A stretch of DNA of 6,200 nt. Source: Sulfurimonas sp. GTDB lineage: Bacteria; Campylobacterota; Campylobacteria; Campylobacterales; Sulfurimonadaceae. The stretch covers positions 1 to 6,200 of the forward strand of contig NZ_JALNZY010000101.1 in the NCBI RefSeq assembly GCF_023229105.1. The letters run 5' to 3'. The notes below the pieces were generated by a model that searched no databases, was not told the DNA's origin, and saw nothing but the letters and a program-made list of their open reading frames with translations. The position numbers and the translations under genes were made by a program. Shown one piece after another: positions 1 through 5,069 of the stretch; within the stretch, counting starts at the first letter, position 1; every line of letters starts with the position of its first letter.

Positions 1-54
1 AAAGCAAGTGATAAACTTATTATTACTCGCCGTAAATCTAATCCGAAGAGGTAG
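1..54 (+). CDS. rplB: 50S ribosomal protein L2, 3' end only
   Basis: The window opens inside a frame that reads 17 codons (KASDKLIITRRKSNPKR) and ends at TAG 52-54. L2 is a 50S protein that binds 23S rRNA near the peptidyl-transferase centre and helps subunit association. The lysine/arginine-rich tail with a DKLII-RR pattern resembles the C-terminus of L2 (E. coli L2 ends around DKFIVRRRSK), and L2 is the expected gene directly upstream of rpsS in S10 operons. Only the last residues are visible, so the call leans on gene order as well as on the tail motif. The stop lies four bases before the rpsS start. Confidence 0.85.
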   Translation, partial: KASDKLIITRRKSNPKR

Positions 55-58
55 TTAA

Positions 59-334
59 ATGGCAAGAAGTGTAAAAAAAGGTCCATTTGTTGATGATCAT
101 TTGATGAAAAAAGTAGTAGCAGCCAAAGCAGAAGGTAGTAAAAAACCTATCAAAACATGGTCTCGCAGAAGTATGGTTCTGCCAGATATGGTTGGCTTAA
201 CTATGAATGTTCATAACGGTCGTCAATTTGTACCTGTATACGTAACAGAGAATCATATTGGTTATAAACTAGGTGAATTCGCACCGACTCGTACATTCAA
301 GGGCCATAAGGGCTCTGTACAGAAGAAAGGTTAA
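59..334 (+). CDS. rpsS: 30S ribosomal protein S19
   Basis: This encodes 91 residues, the usual S19 length. S19 sits in the head of the 30S subunit, forms a pair with S13 and contacts 16S rRNA near the A site and the bridge to the 50S subunit. The start MARSVKKGPFVD is the classic S19 N-terminus. The family signature lies in the middle and C-terminal part: NGRQFVPVYV at about 53-62 followed by GYKLGEFAPTRTF at about 68-80, then GHKG. The ATG is preceded by AAGAGG at 46-51, seven bases upstream, which lies inside the rplB end, so translation is probably coupled to rplB. Nothing is truncated or unusual. Identification is certain at the family level. Confidence 0.98.
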   Translation: MARSVKKGPFVDDHLMKKVVAAKAEGSKKPIKTWSRRSMVLPDMVGLTMNVHNGRQFVPVYVTENHIGYKLGEFAPTRTFKGHKGSVQKKG

Positions 335-336
335 TC

Positions 337-654
337 ATGGCTAGAGCATTATTAAAATTTATCCGTGTTTCACCTATCAAATCTCGTCTTATCGCAAGAG
401 AGATTCAAGGTATGAACGCTGAGCAAGCATTAGCAGCTTTAGAGTTTACACCAAACAAAGCAGCAAAAATTATTTATAAAGTAGTTGCATCAGCAGTTGC
501 AAACAGCGGTAATGAAGCTAGCGATTGTATAGTAACGTCATGTCGTGTTGATAATGGTCCCGTACTTAAGAGATTTCGTCCGAGAGCTCGTGGTATGGCA
601 TCTGGCATCAGAAAGCCGACAGCGCATATATTAGTAGAAGTAGAGGGTAAATAG
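337..654 (+). CDS. rplV: 50S ribosomal protein L22
   Basis: This encodes 105 residues, slightly shorter than the roughly 110 of E. coli L22. L22 binds 23S rRNA early in assembly, and its long beta-hairpin lines the peptide exit tunnel, where changes can affect macrolide sensitivity. The N-terminus MARALLKFIRVSPIKSR matches the family (RVSP-K-R). The hairpin and C-terminal signature is visible at about 80-102 (RPRARGMASGIRKPTAH, then ILVEVE). I see no insertion or deletion in the hairpin loop that would suggest a resistance change, judging by eye only. The gene starts two bases after the rpsS stop, with AAAGG at 326-330 as ribosome binding site inside rpsS. Confidence 0.97.
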   Translation: MARALLKFIRVSPIKSRLIAREIQGMNAEQALAALEFTPNKAAKIIYKVVASAVANSGNEASDCIVTSCRVDNGPVLKRFRPRARGMASGIRKPTAHILVEVEGK

Positions 655-655
655 T

Positions 656-1381
656 ATGGGTCAAAAAGTTAATCCTATTGGTTTACGTCTTGGTATCAAT
701 CGTAATTGGGAGAGCAGATGGTTTCCTAATTTTAAGACTGCAGCAGCATCTTTGGGCGAAGATTACAAGATTCGTACATATTTGAAAAAAGAGCTTTACT
801 ATGCCGGTGTTTCTAACATTATCATAGAAAGAACCGTTAAGAGACTTCGTGTAACTATCGTTGCTGCTCGTCCTGGTATCATTATCGGTAAAAAAGGTTC
901 AGATATTGAGAAGCTTAAAGAGACTCTTCAAAAGCTTGTTGGTAAGCCAATTTCGGTAAATATCAAAGAGGAGAAGAAGGCTCAAATCTCTTCTCAACTT
1001 GTTGCAGAAAATGTAGCTACTCAGCTAGAGCGCCGTGTTGCGTTTAGACGTGCTATGAAAAAAGTTATGCAAAATGCACAAAGAGGCGGAGCTAAAGGTA
1101 TCAAGATATCTGTAAGCGGTCGTCTTGGTGGAGCTGAAATGGCTCGTACAGAGTGGTATTTAGAGGGACGTGTTCCACTCCATACTCTTCGTGCAAAGAT
1201 AGATTACGGTTTTGCTGAAGCACACACTACATACGGTTGTATTGGTGTAAAAGTTTGGATATTCAAAGGTGAGGTTCTCACAAAAGGTATCCCGGCAGAA
1301 GTAAAAGAAGAGCAACAAAAAGAGGGTGCACGTCGTCCTAAGCGTGCTCCAAAACGCGAAAATAGCGGAAAGGCGGAATAA
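656..1381 (+). CDS. rpsC: 30S ribosomal protein S3
   Basis: This encodes 241 residues. S3 lies in the 30S head at the mRNA entry tunnel and, with S4 and S5, contributes to mRNA unwinding. The start MGQKVNPIGLRLGI is diagnostic. A type II KH domain is visible, with its RNA-binding loop GKKG at 78-81 inside RPGIIIGKKGSDIEKL. The C-terminal S3 domain carries GGAEMARTEWYLEGRVPLHTLRA at roughly 158-180, here split over the well-conserved blocks AEMAR, GRVPL and HTLRA. The last 30 residues form a charged lysine/arginine/glutamate tail, which is variable in the family. One base separates it from rplV, and GAGGG at 643-647 precedes the start by eight bases. Confidence 0.98.
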   Translation: MGQKVNPIGLRLGINRNWESRWFPNFKTAAASLGEDYKIRTYLKKELYYAGVSNIIIERTVKRLRVTIVAARPGIIIGKKGSDIEKLKETLQKLVGKPISVNIKEEKKAQISSQLVAENVATQLERRVAFRRAMKKVMQNAQRGGAKGIKISVSGRLGGAEMARTEWYLEGRVPLHTLRAKIDYGFAEAHTTYGCIGVKVWIFKGEVLTKGIPAEVKEEQQKEGARRPKRAPKRENSGKAE

Positions 1382-1384
1382 ATC

Positions 1385-1810
1385 ATGTTGATGCCTAAGA
1401 GAACTAAATATCGTAAAGTAATGAAGGGTCGTAACCGTGGTTACGCTCGTTCGGGTTATACATTAGCATTTGGTGATATCGCTTTAAAAGCGGTTGAGGC
1501 AGGTCGTATTAACTCTCGTCAGATTGAGTCGGCTCGTATTTCAGCCACTCGTCATATTAAAAGAAATGGTAAGATTTGGATTCGTGTATTTCCTGCTAAA
1601 CCGTTAACTGCTAAACCTCTTGAAACTCGTATGGGTAAAGGTAAGGGTTCAGTTGATCAGTGGGTAATGAATATTAAGCCGGGTCGTATCATTTTTGAAA
1701 TGGCCGGTGTTCCAGAAGAGCTTGCTCGTGAAGCGTTAACTCTTGCTTTGCATAAATTGCCTTTCAAAACAAAAATAATTACTGCGGAGATGAGCAATGA
1801 AATATTCTGA
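1385..1810 (+). CDS. rplP: 50S ribosomal protein L16
   Basis: This encodes 141 residues, the normal length. L16 binds 23S rRNA near the A-site tRNA elbow and is a late assembly protein. The N-terminus MLMPKRTKYRKVMKGRNRG is characteristic, and the family form begins with the M-x-x-P block, so the first ATG at 1385 is kept rather than the second at 1391. RVFPAKPLTAKPLETRMGKG lies at about 67-86 and contains the conserved RMGKGKG loop; R82 corresponds, by my alignment, to the arginine that is hydroxylated in E. coli L16. The gene begins three bases after rpsC with AAAGG-like sequence upstream. Its last 14 bases overlap the start of rpmC. Confidence 0.98.
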   Translation: MLMPKRTKYRKVMKGRNRGYARSGYTLAFGDIALKAVEAGRINSRQIESARISATRHIKRNGKIWIRVFPAKPLTAKPLETRMGKGKGSVDQWVMNIKPGRIIFEMAGVPEELAREALTLALHKLPFKTKIITAEMSNEIF

Positions 1811-1982
1811 TTTAGCAGATAAAAGCACAGCAGAACTTCAAGCAATGCTTAAAGCGAGAAAGACTGAGCTTTTTACTTTAAAAATTAAAAAACAGATGAT
1901 GCAACTACAAAACACTAGCGAACTTCGTATCGCTAAAAAAGATGTTGCTAGAATCAACACTGCACTTAGTGCAGCGAAATAG
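1797..1982 (+). CDS. rpmC: 50S ribosomal protein L29
   Basis: This encodes 61 residues, typical for L29, a two-helix protein next to the peptide exit tunnel that contributes to the docking area for trigger factor, SRP and SecYEG together with L23. The pattern is MKYSDLADKSTAEL, a charged helix with LFTLK, then MQLQNTSELR and the conserved end IAKKDVARINTAL. The ATG lies inside the rplP coding sequence in another frame, with a 14-base overlap; GGAG at 1786-1789 is seven bases upstream and supports this start. The overlap suggests that ribosomes ending rplP reinitiate here. It resembles in length and ending the Campylobacter L29 as I remember it. Confidence 0.96.
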   Translation: MKYSDLADKSTAELQAMLKARKTELFTLKIKKQMMQLQNTSELRIAKKDVARINTALSAAK

Positions 1983-1991
1983 GGGCTGGCA

Positions 1992-2240
1992 ATGACACAT
2001 AAACGTGAAGTTCAAGGTAATGTAGTTAAAATTGCAGGCGACAAAACAGCAAGTATAGTTGTTGAGCGTCGTGTAATGCACCCTCGTTACCATAAAGTTG
2101 TAAAGCGTTTCAAAAAGTACTTAGTACATGATGAGCGTAATGAGTTAAAAGTAGGTGATAAGATTATTGCAATCGAGTGTCGCCCGCTTTCTAAGACTAA
2201 ATCTTTTAGACTTAAAACAGTAGTGTTGGGAGCAGAGTAA
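1992..2240 (+). CDS. rpsQ: 30S ribosomal protein S17
   Basis: This encodes 82 residues, the usual S17 size. S17 is an OB-fold primary binder of the 16S rRNA 5' domain and acts early in 30S assembly. Visible family blocks are KREVQGNVVKIAGDKTASIVVE (here in two parts: REVQGNVV and GDKTASIVVE), then HPRYHKVVKRFKKYLVHDE, and the signature GDKIIAIECRPLSKTKSFRL at about 55-74. AGGGG at 1981-1985 overlaps the rpmC stop and is six bases from the ATG. The stop codon shares its last base with the rplN start (TAATG), so the S10 and spc parts are joined without a terminator or promoter gap. Confidence 0.97.
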   Translation: MTHKREVQGNVVKIAGDKTASIVVERRVMHPRYHKVVKRFKKYLVHDERNELKVGDKIIAIECRPLSKTKSFRLKTVVLGAE

Positions 2241-2608
2241 TGATTCAAGGGTTTACTCGTCTGAATGTAGCTGATAATACAGGTGCCAAAGAGATTATGT
2301 GTATTAAGGTACTTGGCGGTTCTAAGCGTCGTTATGCAAGAGTTGGTGATGTTATCATAGCTTCTGTAAAAAAAGCGACTCCTACTGCTAAAGTTAAAAA
2401 AGGTAAAGTTGTAAAAGCTGTTGTTGTTAGAACTGCTAAAGAGATTCACCGTGAAAACGGTTCTCTTATCCGTTTTGATGATAATGCAGCTGTTATACTT
2501 GATGACAAGAGAGAGCCAATCGGTACTCGTATTTTCGGCCCAATTGCTCGTGAAGTACGTTACAGTGGTTTCATGAAAATCGTATCTCTTGCACCGGAGG
2601 TTGTTTAA
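2240..2608 (+). CDS. rplN: 50S ribosomal protein L14
   Basis: This encodes 122 residues, the standard L14 length. L14 is a beta-barrel protein on the 50S interface that pairs with L19, forms an intersubunit bridge with 16S rRNA and is the binding site of the silencing factor RsfS. The start MIQGFTRLNVADNTGAK is very close to the family consensus (MIQ-T-L-VADNSGA). GTRIFGPIARE lies at about 95-105 and matches the C-terminal signature. The start codon overlaps the rpsQ stop by one base, with GGGAG at 2228-2232 seven bases upstream; the same TAATG junction is repeated at its 3' end with rplX. In E. coli this is the first gene of the spc operon. Confidence 0.98.
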   Translation: MIQGFTRLNVADNTGAKEIMCIKVLGGSKRRYARVGDVIIASVKKATPTAKVKKGKVVKAVVVRTAKEIHRENGSLIRFDDNAAVILDDKREPIGTRIFGPIAREVRYSGFMKIVSLAPEVV

Positions 2609-2838
2609 TGGCAAAGTTTAAATTCAAAAAAGGCGATACTGTAGAAATTATCGCCGGTGATGATCGCGGAACTAAAGCTACTGTACTTGAAGTATTACCA
2701 AAGAAAAACAAGGTAATAGTTGAGGGTTGCAAAATTGCTAAAAAAGCTATCAAACCAACAGAAGATAACACTAAAGGCGGACATATCAATAAAGAGATGC
2801 CTATAGATGTTTCAAATGTTCGTAAAGTGGAGGCATAA
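2608..2838 (+). CDS. rplX: 50S ribosomal protein L24
   Basis: This encodes 76 residues, shorter than E. coli L24 (about 104) but close to the size I recall for Campylobacterota. L24 is one of the first proteins to bind 23S rRNA and starts 50S assembly; it lies at the exit of the peptide tunnel. A KOW motif is visible at about 6-33: KFKKGDTVEIIAGDDRGTKA followed by TVLEVLPKKNKVIVEG. The conserved NIxKKH-like stretch is loosened here to CKIAKKAIKPTEDN, and the end INKEMPIDVSNV matches the L24 C-terminal domain. GGAGG at 2596-2600 gives a strong ribosome binding site seven bases before the ATG, which overlaps the rplN stop by one base. Confidence 0.96.
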   Translation: MAKFKFKKGDTVEIIAGDDRGTKATVLEVLPKKNKVIVEGCKIAKKAIKPTEDNTKGGHINKEMPIDVSNVRKVEA

Positions 2839-2841
2839 TAG

Positions 2842-3387
2842 ATGGCTCGTTTAAAAGAAAAATATTTAGGTTTAAAATCTGAACTTCAAGCAGACCTTGG
2901 GATCAAAAATCCGATGCAGACTCCTGCATTAGATAAAATTGTTATCTCTGTAGGTGCTGGTTTTGCAATGAAAGACAATAAACTTATCCAAAATATAGAG
3001 GATACTATTACTCAAATTGCCGGTCAAAAAGCAAGTACAGTAATAGCTAAAAAATCTGTTGCTGGATTTAAAGTTCGTGAGGGTATGCCTGTAGGTATTC
3101 GCGTAACGCTTCGTGGTAAAAAAATGTATAACTTTTTTGATCGCCTTGTTTCTATCGCTCTTCCTCGTGTGAAAGATTTCCGTGGTGTTCCTAGAAACGG
3201 CTTTGATGGTCGCGGTAACTACAATTTTGGATTACAAGAGCAACTGATTTTCCCGGAAATTAGTTATGATTCTGTTATGCAAATTCATGGTATGAATATC
3301 ACAGTTGTAACAACAGCTGAGTCTGATAAGGCAGGATTTGCTCTTTTAGAGAAAATGGGTATGCCTTTTAGTAAAGGGAGCAACTAA
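2842..3387 (+). CDS. rplE: 50S ribosomal protein L5
   Basis: This encodes 181 residues. L5 binds 5S rRNA together with L18 in the central protuberance and contacts the P-site tRNA and S13. The family signature is visible near 30-40 (LDKIVISVGAG), then AGFKVREGMPVGIRVTLRG at about 74-92, followed by MYNFFDRLVSIALPRVKDFRG and the loop DGRGNYNFGLQEQLIFPEI near 122-140. GGAGG at 2829-2833 lies eight bases upstream of the ATG. In E. coli the S8 repressor binds the mRNA at the start of this gene; here only three bases separate rplX and rplE and I do not see an obvious separate control stem in that gap. The stop shares a base with rpsN. Confidence 0.98.
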   Translation: MARLKEKYLGLKSELQADLGIKNPMQTPALDKIVISVGAGFAMKDNKLIQNIEDTITQIAGQKASTVIAKKSVAGFKVREGMPVGIRVTLRGKKMYNFFDRLVSIALPRVKDFRGVPRNGFDGRGNYNFGLQEQLIFPEISYDSVMQIHGMNITVVTTAESDKAGFALLEKMGMPFSKGSN

Positions 3388-3572
3388 TGGCTAAAAAGTC
3401 AATGATCAACAAAGCGAACAAAACTCCAAAGTTTAAAGTTCGCGGTTATACAAGATGTCAGATTTGTGGTCGTCCACACTCTGTTCTTCGTGACTTCGGT
3501 ATATGTCGTATTTGTTTTAGAAAAATGGCAAATGAGGGATTAATCCCAGGTGTTAGAAAGTCTTCATGGTAG
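3387..3572 (+). CDS. rpsN: 30S ribosomal protein S14, zinc-binding type
   Basis: This encodes 61 residues, the length of the short C+ (type Z) form of S14; the zinc-free E. coli form has about 100 residues. S14 lies in the 30S head next to S3, S10 and S19. Four cysteines at 24, 27, 40 and 43 form two CxxC pairs (CQIC and CRIC) that bind one zinc ion. Other family marks are KFKVRGYTRC, GRPHSVLRDFGIC and the end GLIPGVRKSSW. The intact cysteines mean it should need zinc; no zinc-free copy is present in this window. GGGAG at 3376-3380 is six bases before the ATG, which overlaps the rplE stop by one base. A long gap follows, unlike any other junction here. Some annotators use rpsZ. Confidence 0.97.
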   Translation: MAKKSMINKANKTPKFKVRGYTRCQICGRPHSVLRDFGICRICFRKMANEGLIPGVRKSSW

Positions 3573-3576
3573 AACA

Positions 3577-3608
3577 AACGCACAACTAGTGTAACGCACT
3601 AGTGCGTT
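3577..3608 (+). repeat. Inverted repeat / hairpin with perfect 16-base palindrome
   Basis: The left arm is AACGC (3577-3581), a three-base bulge ACA (3582-3584) and ACTAGTG (3585-3591). The loop is TAACG (3592-3596). The right arm is CACTAGT (3597-3603) and GCGTT (3604-3608). All 12 pairs are Watson-Crick. The right part by itself, AACGCACTAGTGCGTT at 3593-3608, is a perfect 16-base palindrome, and the seven-base AACGCAC occurs twice (3577-3583 and 3593-3599), so alternative foldings compete. It begins five bases after the rpsN stop. The stem is followed by GGGCTTTTCG, with only four Ts, so it is a weak candidate for an intrinsic terminator; genes downstream are essential and must be transcribed. 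Confidence 0.8.
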
Positions 3609-3643
3609 GGGCTTTTCGCCGAGAAAAACTCAGCGTTAGCGTA

Positions 3644-3667
3644 GCTTATGGAATTATTTCCAGAAGC
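3644..3667 (+). repeat. Inverted repeat / hairpin with one mismatch
   Basis: GCTT (3644-3647) pairs with AAGC (3664-3667), an A/G mismatch follows at 3648/3663, and TGGAA (3649-3653) pairs with TTCCA (3658-3662) around the four-base loop TTAT (3654-3657). That gives nine pairs with one internal mismatch. It has no T run after it. It could be part of a folded leader RNA or one arm of a small repetitive element together with the hairpin at 3577-3608. Confidence 0.65.
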
Positions 3668-3696
3668 GTTCTAAATGTAGAAACTACTATTCATTC

Positions 3697-3726
3697 GCAG
3701 TTTAAAATTTTGTATTTTAAACTTGC
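3697..3726 (+). repeat. AT-rich hairpin upstream of rpsH
   Basis: GTTTAAAAT (3700-3708) pairs perfectly with ATTTTAAAC (3714-3722) around the loop TTTGT (3709-3713). A further A-T pair (3699/3723), a bulged T (3724) and two GC pairs (3697-3698 with 3725-3726) extend it. It ends eight bases before the AAGGA ribosome binding site of rpsH, so as RNA it would stand directly upstream of the initiation region. It does not bury the ribosome binding site. A role in translation or mRNA stability of rpsH is possible but is inference. Confidence 0.7.
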
Positions 3727-3733
3727 AATTAAT

Positions 3734-3738
3734 AAGGA
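3734..3738 (+). promoter_or_regulatory. Ribosome binding site of rpsH
   Basis: AAGGA lies seven bases before the ATG at 3746. It is the only ribosome binding site in the window that is not inside or touching the previous gene, so rpsH translation probably starts independently instead of by coupling to rpsN. Confidence 0.8.
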
Positions 3739-3745
3739 AAATTAA

Positions 3746-4144
3746 ATGGCAATAAATGACTTAGTGTCAGATGCGTTAACACGTATTCGTAATGCTGGTA
3801 TGAGAAGATTAGATGTTACTACGCTTGTTCACTCTAAGAGTGTTGAAGCTATGGCAAACATTTTAGTTGAAAAAGGTTATATAGACAGTTGTAACGTTGT
3901 TCAAGACGGCGTTAAAAAAACAATCAATGTTGTATTAAAGTACAATGATGAAGGCAAAACTGTTATAAATGAAATGAAAAGAGTATCTAAGCCTGGGCGT
4001 CGTGTATACAAGCCAAAAGCTGAGATTAAACGTTTCAAAAATGGGTACGGAACTATTATTGTTAGTACGTCACGCGGCATTTTACCAAACGATAAAGCTT
4101 ACGAGCTTGGTATCGGTGGTGAAGTAATGTGTACGATTTGGTAG
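3746..4144 (+). CDS. rpsH: 30S ribosomal protein S8
   Basis: This encodes 132 residues, the normal length. S8 is a primary binder of the 16S rRNA central domain; in E. coli it also represses the spc operon by binding mRNA near the start of rplE. The N-terminus NDLVSDALTRIRNA matches the family (D-I-D-LTRIRNA). SKPGRRVYK lies at about 81-89, and the RNA-binding signature STSRGI at 107-112 is followed by LGIGGEVMCTIW, the usual C-terminal end. It is preceded by the structured 173-base gap, which raises the question of whether S8 or another factor controls its own gene here; nothing in the sequence proves this. The stop codon overlaps the ribosome binding site of rplF. Confidence 0.98.
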   Translation: MAINDLVSDALTRIRNAGMRRLDVTTLVHSKSVEAMANILVEKGYIDSCNVVQDGVKKTINVVLKYNDEGKTVINEMKRVSKPGRRVYKPKAEIKRFKNGYGTIIVSTSRGILPNDKAYELGIGGEVMCTIW

Positions 4145-4153
4145 GGAGATAAC

Positions 4154-4690
4154 ATGTCAAGAATTGGTAAATTACCTGTAGAATTTGCAAACGATATTAA
4201 AGTCGGTACAAATGGAAATGTTATAACTTTTGCTAAAGGCAAAAATAGTGTTGATTTAGATACAAAAGGAAATGTTGCTTTCAAGTTAGATGGAAATGTT
4301 ATAACTTTTGCAACTTTATCTGATTCTCGTGCACATAGAGCATTCTGGGGAACCTACCGTGCTTTAGCTGCTAATATTGTAACTGGTTTGGCTACCGGTT
4401 ATACTAAACAGTTAGAGATAAACGGTGTTGGTTATCGTGCTGCAGCAAACGGCAGAGCACTTAACTTACAACTTGGTTTTTCACACGATATTAACTATCA
4501 ACTGCCAGAGAGCGTTGAGGCTACTGTTGAGAAGAATGTTATAACTCTTAAAAGCCATGACAAGCAAGTGCTTGGTCAAGTTGCTGCTGAAATTAGAGGA
4601 TTCCGTCCACCAGAGCCTTATAAGGGCAAAGGTGTTAAGTACATGGAAGAGCATATCGTGCGTAAAGCCGGTAAAACTTCTAAGAAATAA
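4154..4690 (+). CDS. rplF: 50S ribosomal protein L6
   Basis: This encodes 178 residues, as expected. L6 has two related alpha/beta domains and binds 23S rRNA near the sarcin-ricin loop, close to the factor-binding site. The start MSRIGKLPVE is standard. The second domain shows LEINGVGYRA (about 87-96), LQLGFSH (105-111) and the signature EIRGFRPPEPYKGKGVKY at 146-163. An exact 22-base stretch occurs twice in the same frame in the first domain and encodes GNVITFA at 21-27 and 47-53; a shorter NVIT copy is at 128-131. These positions correspond to beta strands in E. coli L6 by my alignment, so protein function is probably unaffected. GGGAG at 4144-4148 overlaps the rpsH stop and is five bases upstream. 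Confidence 0.98.
   Translation: MSRIGKLPVEFANDIKVGTNGNVITFAKGKNSVDLDTKGNVAFKLDGNVITFATLSDSRAHRAFWGTYRALAANIVTGLATGYTKQLEINGVGYRAAANGRALNLQLGFSHDINYQLPESVEATVEKNVITLKSHDKQVLGQVAAEIRGFRPPEPYKGKGVKYMEEHIVRKAGKTSKK
4212..4311 (+). repeat. Exact 22-base direct repeat inside rplF
   Basis: Bases 4212-4233 and 4290-4311 are identical over 22 positions, begin ATGGAAATG and end CTTTTGC, are 78 bases apart (26 codons) and lie in the same frame. A 12-base part, AATGTTATAACT, appears a third time at 4535-4546, again in frame. The copies encode NVITFA, NVITFA and NVIT. The first pair lies within one domain, so this is not simply the old two-domain duplication of L6. It may come from gene conversion or replication slippage, or from chance convergence of short strands using the same favoured codons. 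Confidence 0.85.
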
Positions 4691-4704
4691 GGGAGGAGTA
4701 TAAG

Positions 4705-5061
4705 ATGAAAGCAAAAGTACAAAAAAGCAAAATTGCTAATCGCTTAAAAAGAAAGCGTCGTATTCGTGCAAAAATATCTGGTTGTGCTTCACTTCCTCGT
4801 GTTTCTGTATTTCGTTCAAATCGTTATTTGAGTGTTCAAGCTATAGATGATGCAACTGCAACAACTTTGTGCGGGTTAAACTCAAAAGCTACGGGTCATA
4901 AAGCAAATAAAGAGGGTGCAGCTGCACTTGGCGCGGCATTTGCTGCTACACTTAAAACAGCTAAAATTTCTGAAATTGTATTTGACCGTAATGGTTACCA
5001 ATATCACGGTGTTATAGCTGCATTTGGTGACGCACTTCGTGCAAACGAAATTAAGTTCTAG
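4705..5061 (+). CDS. rplR: 50S ribosomal protein L18
   Basis: This encodes 118 residues, the usual L18 length. L18 binds 5S rRNA with L5 and anchors it in the central protuberance. The basic N-terminus (KIANRLKRKRRIRAKISG at about 9-26) is the flexible rRNA-binding tail; PRVSVFRSNRYLSVQAIDD follows at 31-49. The C-terminal signature FDRNGYQYHGVIAAF at 93-107 followed by GDALRANEIKF is close to the family form. GGGAGG at 4691-4696 starts right after the rplF stop and lies eight bases from the ATG, one of the strongest ribosome binding sites here. The 14-base spacing from rplF is the largest in the window apart from the rpsN/rpsH gap. Confidence 0.97.
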   Translation: MKAKVQKSKIANRLKRKRRIRAKISGCASLPRVSVFRSNRYLSVQAIDDATATTLCGLNSKATGHKANKEGAAALGAAFAATLKTAKISEIVFDRNGYQYHGVIAAFGDALRANEIKF

Positions 5062-5069
5062 GGGTTAAG

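Larger units (their letters stand above)
3573..3745 (+). other. 173-base structured non-coding gap between rpsN and rpsH
   Basis: This is the only non-coding stretch longer than 15 bases in the window. It holds three clear inverted repeats (3577-3608, 3644-3667, 3697-3726) and two very small possible stems: GGC/GCC at 3610-3612 and 3618-3620, and GAG/CTC at 3621-3623 and 3629-3631. The first two thirds are mixed in composition; the last third is strongly AT-rich and contains the rpsH ribosome binding site. There is no long ORF; the only short one on the + strand near it (3648-3674, eight codons) has no ribosome binding site. I see no convincing -35/-10 promoter and no stem followed by a long T run. 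It may be a dispersed intergenic element, an RNA processing site or a leader controlling rpsH. Function is unknown. Confidence 0.7.

Noticed and set aside
2087..2614. Minus-strand open frame of 175 codons opposite rpsQ and rplN
   Set aside because: It lies wholly antisense to two well-identified ribosomal genes, its composition (many Asn, Ser, Phe, Thr) is what the complement of these codons gives, it has no recognisable domain, and no clear ribosome binding site context was seen.
3573..3611. Possible integron attC recombination site: AACAAACGC on the left and GCGTTGGGC (a GTTRRRY match) on the right of the hairpin
   Set aside because: The whole structure is about 39 bases, shorter than usual attC sites; the left side does not match RYYYAAC, no paired inner boxes are evident, and no cassette or integrase is nearby. 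The resemblance is worth remembering if the element proves to be repeated in the genome.
3577..3620. Intrinsic terminator after rpsN
   Set aside because: The stem is good but the following sequence GGGCTTTTCG has only four Ts, set back from the stem by four bases, and essential genes of the same operon follow. Partial attenuation cannot be ruled out.
3648..3674. Eight-codon ORF (MELFPEAF) in the rpsN-rpsH gap as a leader peptide
   Set aside because: There is no ribosome binding site before the ATG, the ATG sits in a hairpin stem, and the codons show no run of one amino acid as in attenuation leaders.
3662..3690. Promoter for rpsH with TACTAT at 3685-3690 as -10 box
   Set aside because: The hexamer is a weak match and no -35-like sequence lies at the proper distance. 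AT-rich DNA gives such matches often by chance.
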